Below are positions 6,647 to 10,671 of a DNA stretch of 10,671 nucleotides, piece after piece. The stretch comes from Chloroflexota bacterium (lineage in GTDB: Bacteria; Chloroflexota; Limnocylindria; QHBO01). The number at the start of each line of letters is the position of its first letter. Positions within the stretch are counted from its first letter, which is position 1. The translations under genes were made by a program, and so were the position numbers. The stretch spans positions 366 through 11,036 of the forward strand of contig VBJX01000074.1 of the NCBI GenBank assembly GCA_005879775.1, read 5' to 3'. The notes under the pieces are model-generated. The model was not told the origin of the DNA. It did not search any database and saw only the letters and a list, made by a program, of their open reading frames with translations.

Positions 6647-7792
6647 TTGGCCGAGCAGATCCGGCTCCTGGTCGTGGAGGACGTGCCGCAGGTGGCATCG
6701 CACATGCGATCCCTGCTGCAGGCCCAGGCCCAGATCAAGATGCTCGAGGTGGTCACCTCCGGTGAGCGCGCTCTCTCCGCGGTCGGCGAGTTCCGGCCTG
6801 ACGTGCTCATCGTGGATGCACTGCTTCAAGGGCGCGTCTCGGGGCGCCAGGTCGCCGAGCAGGTGCGGCGGGCCGACCCGATGGTCTCGATCATCATGCT
6901 GACGGTCCCCCAGAACCCCGTTACCGAGGATCCAGCGCACGGCGTCGACTCGGTGCTGCGGATGCCGTTCTCCGGCTTCGACCTGACCACCCTGGTGCGG
7001 CGAACGCATGAGCAACGGGGCTCGGAGGGCGCGCGGGCAGGCTCGGTCATGGTCACCCTCTTCTCGCCGAAGGGCGGCGTGGGGCGAACCACCCTTGCCT
7101 ACAACCTGGCGGTGGCGCTCGGGCGAGAGCACACCGTCTGCCTGATTGACGGCTCGATGCAGTTCAGCGACCTGCGTGGCCTGCTGCGGGTGCCGGCCGC
7201 GGTGCCCTCCATCGTCAACCTGCCCACCGACCGGATCCGCGACTCCGACGTGGCCGAGGTGGTCTGGAAGGACCCCTCGGGGATCGACATCCTGCTGGCA
7301 CCGCCGCGGGTCGAGATGGCCGAGATGGTGACGGTGCGCGACATCGAGAAGGCGCTCAGCATCATCCGCCAGATCTACGAATTCGTGATCGTCGACACGC
7401 GCGCCGGGCTCACCGACGACGTGCTCGCCTTCCTGGACGCCAGCGACCTGATCCTGCAGGTGCTCGCCTACGACAGCATGGCGATCCGCAGCCTGGCGAT
7501 GGCCGGCGAGGCCTTCATGGCCATCGGCTACCCCCCGACCAAGCTGGCGACGGTGCTGAACCGATCCGACTCTGCCGGCGGCATGTCCAAGGCCGATGTC
7601 GAGGAGGTGCTCGGGCAGCCGGTCGACTTCGAGGTGGTCTCCGATGGGCGGCTGGTGCTGGCCGCCAACAACGAGGGGGTCCCCTTCGTACTGGCCAGCC
7701 CCGATGAGCCAATCTCGAAGGGGGTGCGGGCGATTGCCGACAAGCTCGCCGCCCGGCTGCGCGATCGGGCTCCGGCGATGGCCGGGCCCTGA
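6647..7792 (+). CDS. CpaE/TadZ-like protein: pseudoreceiver domain plus ParA/MinD-family ATPase
   Basis: From TTG 6647 the product is 381 residues. Residues 1-122 form a response-regulator receiver fold with the acidic pair Glu11-Asp12 and the phosphoacceptor-like Asp57 ('LIVDALLQG'). The conserved Lys of the 'KPF' motif is Met106 ('LRMPF'), so normal phospho-signalling is doubtful. Residues 133-375 are a MinD/ParA-type ATPase. The deviant Walker A is 'SPKGGVGRTT', with signature Lys142 kept but the P-loop Lys replaced by Arg147. Walker A' is 'LIDGSMQFSDL' and Walker B is 'FVIVDTRAGLTDDVL'. In CpaE and TadZ this arrangement places the Tad/Flp pilus machinery at the cell pole. No pilus genes lie nearby, so this is an orphan copy or belongs to a localisation system for another envelope complex. 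It starts 4 bases after the methyltransferase stop. Confidence 0.82.
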   Translation: MAEQIRLLVVEDVPQVASHMRSLLQAQAQIKMLEVVTSGERALSAVGEFRPDVLIVDALLQGRVSGRQVAEQVRRADPMVSIIMLTVPQNPVTEDPAHGVDSVLRMPFSGFDLTTLVRRTHEQRGSEGARAGSVMVTLFSPKGGVGRTTLAYNLAVALGREHTVCLIDGSMQFSDLRGLLRVPAAVPSIVNLPTDRIRDSDVAEVVWKDPSGIDILLAPPRVEMAEMVTVRDIEKALSIIRQIYEFVIVDTRAGLTDDVLAFLDASDLILQVLAYDSMAIRSLAMAGEAFMAIGYPPTKLATVLNRSDSAGGMSKADVEEVLGQPVDFEVVSDGRLVLAANNEGVPFVLASPDEPISKGVRAIADKLAARLRDRAPAMAGP

Positions 7793-7800
7793 CCGAGCGC

Positions 7801-8622
7801 GTGGGCACCGGCTCGGACGAGCGGCCGATCGGTCTCTTCGATTCGGGGGTGGGCGGCCTCACCGTCCTCTCCGAAGTGCGACGCCGGCTGCCGGCGGAAG
7901 CGACGGTCTACCTCGGCGACGGCGCGCGTACGCCGTACGGGCCGCGACCCGCCGACGACGTGCGGCGCTTCACGCTCGAATGCGCCGACTGGCTCCTCGC
8001 GCAGGACGTGAAGCTGCTGATCCTGGCCTGCAACACCGCCACCTCCCAGGCCCTGCCCCAGGTGCGCGACCGCTCTCCGGTCCCGGTCCTGGGTGTCGTG
8101 CGTCCCGGCGCCGTATCGGCGGCGGCCTCGACCCGGGCGGGGCACGTGGGCGTGATCGCCACCGCCGGCACGGTGGCGTCGGGCGCGTATCCGGCCGCCA
8201 TCGGGGAGGCCGACGCGAGGCTCATCGTCACCCAGCAGGCCTGTCCCGAGCTGGTGCCCCTCGTCGAGGCCGGAGAGATGAGCGGCCCACGGGCGGAGGG
8301 GCTGCTCCACGGCTACCTGGGGGAGCTGCTGGCCGCGGATCCCGACATCGACACGCTGCTCCTGGGCTGCACCCACTACCCGCTTCTGCGGCCGCTCATC
8401 GAGGCCGAGGTGGGGCCCGGGGTGGCGGTCGTCGACTCGGCCTTCACCGCTGCGCTCGCCGCCGAGGACCTGCTCGAGGCGCTGCGCGCCCGGTCCTCAT
8501 CGGGCTCCAGCCGTCATCGGGTGGCCACCACGGGGCCGGTCGAGGCCTTCAGCGCCGTCGCGGGCCGGGTCTTCGGGGCAGAGCTGCCGGCCGTCGAGCG
8601 TGCCGCGGTCGAGGGCGTCTAG
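7801..8622 (+). CDS. murI: Glutamate racemase
   Basis: The 273-residue product has the full MurI signature. 'IGLFDSGVGGLTVL' carries Asp14, 'YLGDGARTPYGPR' is at 37-49, 'LACNTATSQAL' has the first catalytic cysteine Cys77, and 'LLLGCTHYPLL' has the second, Cys190, followed by Thr-His. The enzyme interconverts L- and D-glutamate in the cytoplasm by a two-cysteine, cofactor-free mechanism and supplies D-Glu for the peptidoglycan stem peptide. Its length is typical of the family. The GTG start is 8 bases after the preceding stop and leaves only nine residues before the first core strand, as expected. The gene fits the operon as an essential cell-wall function, and its neighbours may have been co-selected for the same promoter. 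Confidence 0.96.
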   Translation: MGTGSDERPIGLFDSGVGGLTVLSEVRRRLPAEATVYLGDGARTPYGPRPADDVRRFTLECADWLLAQDVKLLILACNTATSQALPQVRDRSPVPVLGVVRPGAVSAAASTRAGHVGVIATAGTVASGAYPAAIGEADARLIVTQQACPELVPLVEAGEMSGPRAEGLLHGYLGELLAADPDIDTLLLGCTHYPLLRPLIEAEVGPGVAVVDSAFTAALAAEDLLEALRARSSSGSSRHRVATTGPVEAFSAVAGRVFGAELPAVERAAVEGV

Positions 8623-8631
8623 ACTCAGCGC

Positions 8632-9798
8632 ATGCCACGTAACGGGGCCCGCCTGGGGATGGGGATCGTCGTCGGCGGGCTGCTGGCGGTGGGCGCCACG
8701 GTCGCCCAGCGCGAGCTGCTGCGCCGGGCGGGAACGCGGCTCATCGACTGGGAGGCCGTCCGCAACATCGCCCGCCGCCGCCTTGGCTCGGCCGCCGAAC
8801 TGCTGAGCGCCGCGGAGCGCGAGGCCGCCGAGGCCTTCTACCGCGAGATCCTGCTGCGGATCGAGCCGCTGGTGGCCGCCACCATCGGCGCCGAGCTGCC
8901 CCGTGCCCTCGAGACGCCGGTCGTGGTTGATCGGCTCACCTGGATCGACCTCAACCTGGCGACCTTCAAGCAGCTCTTCGGCCGGGTGGAGCGGATCATC
9001 AACGAGGCTACCGTCGGCGCCGATACCCCCGGACGCGCCCTGACCCGCATCCTGAATCGCTCCCTTGGCAACCAGCAGCTCGGATTCCTGATGGCCTTCC
9101 TGGCGGGCAAGGTGCTCGGCCAGTACGACGTCAGCGTGCTGGCCGCCGGCGACACGACCCGCGGCCGGCTCCACTTCGTCGAGCAGAACATCGCCGCCAC
9201 GGCTGCCACCATGCGCATCCCGCTCGACGAGTTCCGCACCTTCATCGCCCTGCACGAGGCGACGCACGCTTTCGAGTTCGAAGCCTACCCGTGGCTGCGC
9301 GGCCATTTCGCCAGCCTGGTCGGCGAGGCGATCGAGCAGCTTGCAGCCGAGAGCGGTGGGCTCGGGAAGCGACTGCGCGAGGCCGTCGCCCAGCGCGGGG
9401 GCCATTGGCTGGAGCGCCTGATGACGCCGGCGCAGCGCGCCAGCTTCCGCCGCACCCAGGCGCTGATGTCGCTCCTGGAGGGCTACTCGAACCACGTCAT
9501 GAACGCGGTGGGGGAGCAGATCCTGCCGGGATTCGCCCGCCTCCACGAACGCTTCGAGCGCCGCAACGAGCAGCGCGGACCCCTGGAGCGGGCGATCCTG
9601 CGCCTCACCGGGCTCGACCTGAAGCTCGAGCAGTACGCGGCCGGCGAGCGATTCGTCGACGCGGTCCTGGCGGCACGCGGGCGCGACCTCCTCAACCGCG
9701 TCTGGGAGGGACCGGATCGGCTGCCGAGCCTCGACGAGATCGCTCACCCGGAGCGCTGGATGAGGCGCATCGACACGATCGCGGCAGCGGGGGCGTAG
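8632..9798 (+). CDS. DUF2342-family zincin-like metallopeptidase with N-terminal membrane anchor
   Basis: The 388-residue product begins at ATG 8632, 9 bases after murI. One hydrophobic segment (about residues 9-25) follows a short basic N terminus and could be a signal anchor. The core matches the DUF2342 family, often labelled 'zinc-dependent metalloprotease' or 'coenzyme F420 biosynthesis associated'. The HExxH zinc motif is 'HEATH' at 208-212, followed by 'YPWLRGHF', and 'LLEGYSNHVMNAVG' carries Glu283 and His288, where the family keeps its third ligand region. The biochemical role of the family is not established. The F420 label comes from co-occurrence of the gene with F420-producing lineages, not from a reaction. 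A membrane-anchored copy next to murI might act on envelope proteins, but that is inference. The Gly- and Ala-rich end, 'TIAAAGA', is unremarkable. Confidence 0.85.
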   Translation: MPRNGARLGMGIVVGGLLAVGATVAQRELLRRAGTRLIDWEAVRNIARRRLGSAAELLSAAEREAAEAFYREILLRIEPLVAATIGAELPRALETPVVVDRLTWIDLNLATFKQLFGRVERIINEATVGADTPGRALTRILNRSLGNQQLGFLMAFLAGKVLGQYDVSVLAAGDTTRGRLHFVEQNIAATAATMRIPLDEFRTFIALHEATHAFEFEAYPWLRGHFASLVGEAIEQLAAESGGLGKRLREAVAQRGGHWLERLMTPAQRASFRRTQALMSLLEGYSNHVMNAVGEQILPGFARLHERFERRNEQRGPLERAILRLTGLDLKLEQYAAGERFVDAVLAARGRDLLNRVWEGPDRLPSLDEIAHPERWMRRIDTIAAAGA

Positions 9799-9801
9799 GA
9801 G

Positions 9802-10671
9802 CTGAGCGCCGACGAGATCGTCATCCTGACGACGCCGATCTTCGGCGCCCCGCTCCAGGCCGACCAGGTGGCACGCCTCGAGGCGGTGGCCGGGGTCAAG
9901 GTCGTGCAGATGTCGCGGGAGGGGCTCGTCCACGACGACGCCGAGGCGGCCATGGCCTCGGCCAGGGTCCTGCTGCGGGGTGGCGTCCCGGCATCGGTCC
10001 TGGATCACATCATCCGGCGAGCGCCGCGCCTGGAGTGGATCCACTCGTTCTCGGCCGGCATCGACCGGGTCGCGACCCCGGCGGTCCGTGGTCGTGGCCT
10101 GGTCGTCACCAACGCCCGCGGGGTCTTCAGCCGGCCGATCGCCGAATACGTGGTGATGATGTGCCTGGCCATCGTGCGGCATCTGCCCCAGCTCCTCGAG
10201 CTGCAGCGGGAGCGCACCTGGCAGCCACTGCGGGGTACCGAGCTGGGTGGCCTGACGATCGGGATCGTGGGCTTCGGCAGCATCGGCTCGGAGATTGCGC
10301 AGCTGCTCGCTCCATTCGGGGCGCGCATCCTGGCCACCCGACGCCACCCGGCGCGCGGGGCGAGCGACCTGCCCAACGTCGAGCTGCTCGGCCTCGACCA
10401 GCTGGGTGAGCTGCTGCGCGCCAGCGACGTGGTGGTGGTCGCTGCACCGCTCACTGAGGAGACGGCAGGGATGATCGGGGCGCCACAGCTGCAGGAGATG
10501 CCCGAGCATGCCTGGCTGATCAACATCGCCCGCGGCCGACTCATCGACGAGCTGGCGCTGCGCCGGGCGCTGGAAGCGGGCTGGATCGCAGGCGCCGTGC
10601 TGGACGTGTTCAACGAAGAGCCCCTTCCGCCCGACTCGCCCCTCTACACGACGCCCAACCTGATCATCACC
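9802..10671 (+). CDS. D-2-hydroxyacid dehydrogenase, NAD(P)-dependent (3' end outside window)
   Basis: The frame stays open to the window edge, giving 290 codons counted from CTG 9802. An N-terminal substrate domain starts at 'EIVILTTPIFGAPL'. The nucleotide-binding domain carries the GxGxxG loop 'GFGSIG' at 157-162. Catalytic Arg244 is in 'NIARGRLIDE' and catalytic Glu273 in 'DVFNEEPLP'. The catalytic His that should follow 'NLIIT' lies just past the window. The family reduces 2-keto acids to D-2-hydroxy acids or the reverse (glyoxylate/hydroxypyruvate reductase and phosphoglycerate dehydrogenase relatives). The exact substrate cannot be read from this part. No ATG, GTG or TTG precedes the first strand; the first is GTG 9868, which would remove it. 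CTG 9802 is therefore the likeliest start. It lies 3 bases after the TAG of the previous gene, in the same frame, with GGGGG at 9789-9793 as a possible ribosome binding site. Confidence 0.88.
   Translation, partial: MSADEIVILTTPIFGAPLQADQVARLEAVAGVKVVQMSREGLVHDDAEAAMASARVLLRGGVPASVLDHIIRRAPRLEWIHSFSAGIDRVATPAVRGRGLVVTNARGVFSRPIAEYVVMMCLAIVRHLPQLLELQRERTWQPLRGTELGGLTIGIVGFGSIGSEIAQLLAPFGARILATRRHPARGASDLPNVELLGLDQLGELLRASDVVVVAAPLTEETAGMIGAPQLQEMPEHAWLINIARGRLIDELALRRALEAGWIAGAVLDVFNEEPLPPDSPLYTTPNLIIT

Noticed and set aside
5403..6902. Plus-strand open frame of 499 codons overlapping the methyltransferase and CpaE-like genes
   Set aside because: Its Arg/Gly/Pro-rich translation matches nothing and crosses two well-supported genes in another frame.
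8497..10509. Minus-strand open frame of 670 codons opposite murI, the zincin and the dehydrogenase
   Set aside because: It spans three clear plus-strand genes, its product is low-complexity and rich in Arg, Gln, Asp and His, and it has no domain.

Overview
The window is high-GC, gene-dense bacterial DNA with almost no intergenic space and few ATG starts (GTG, TTG and probably CTG are used). The gene content suggests a member of the Chloroflexota, for example a Limnocylindria- or Thermomicrobia-like lineage. The main clues are a multi-membrane-span regulator ending in a SARP/BTAD module, a CpaE-like ATPase with an 'IDGSxQFxD' Walker A' segment, a DUF2342 metallopeptidase and weak Shine-Dalgarno sequences. 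An actinobacterium-like source cannot be excluded. The taxonomic placement is inference from protein style, not from a marker gene.

Region 1 (2-253, +): the last 83 codons of a protein that resembles the C-terminal winged-helix region of the selenocysteine elongation factor SelB. Its stop overlaps, tail to tail, the end of region 2.

Region 2 (245-2225, -): a large membrane-integrated transcription regulator. It has about nine membrane spans, a GAF-like sensor domain, a coiled coil and an OmpR/SARP-type winged helix. Its BTAD domain has been thrown out of frame by an apparent small deletion near 590-606.

Region 3 (2226-2342): a 117-base divergent promoter region. It contains a perfect 6-3-6 inverted repeat (2304-2318) that could be an operator.

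Region 4 (2343-10671, +): six co-directional genes separated by only 3-16 bases, which look like one operon. In order they are a UvrD-type helicase fused to a PD-(D/E)XK Fe-S nuclease, a membrane-anchored SAM methyltransferase, a CpaE/TadZ-like pseudoreceiver-ATPase, glutamate racemase (murI), a membrane-anchored DUF2342 zincin and a D-2-hydroxyacid dehydrogenase that runs off the window. DNA end processing, peptidoglycan precursor supply and an envelope-facing protease sit together. There is no obvious single pathway, so the clustering is best read as a housekeeping or stress operon with several uncharacterised members.

No rRNA, tRNA, CRISPR array, insertion sequence or convincing intrinsic terminator was seen. 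The most unusual items are the membrane-bound BTAD regulator with its frameshift, the CpaE-like protein with altered receiver and P-loop lysines, and the dehydrogenase with no standard start codon.
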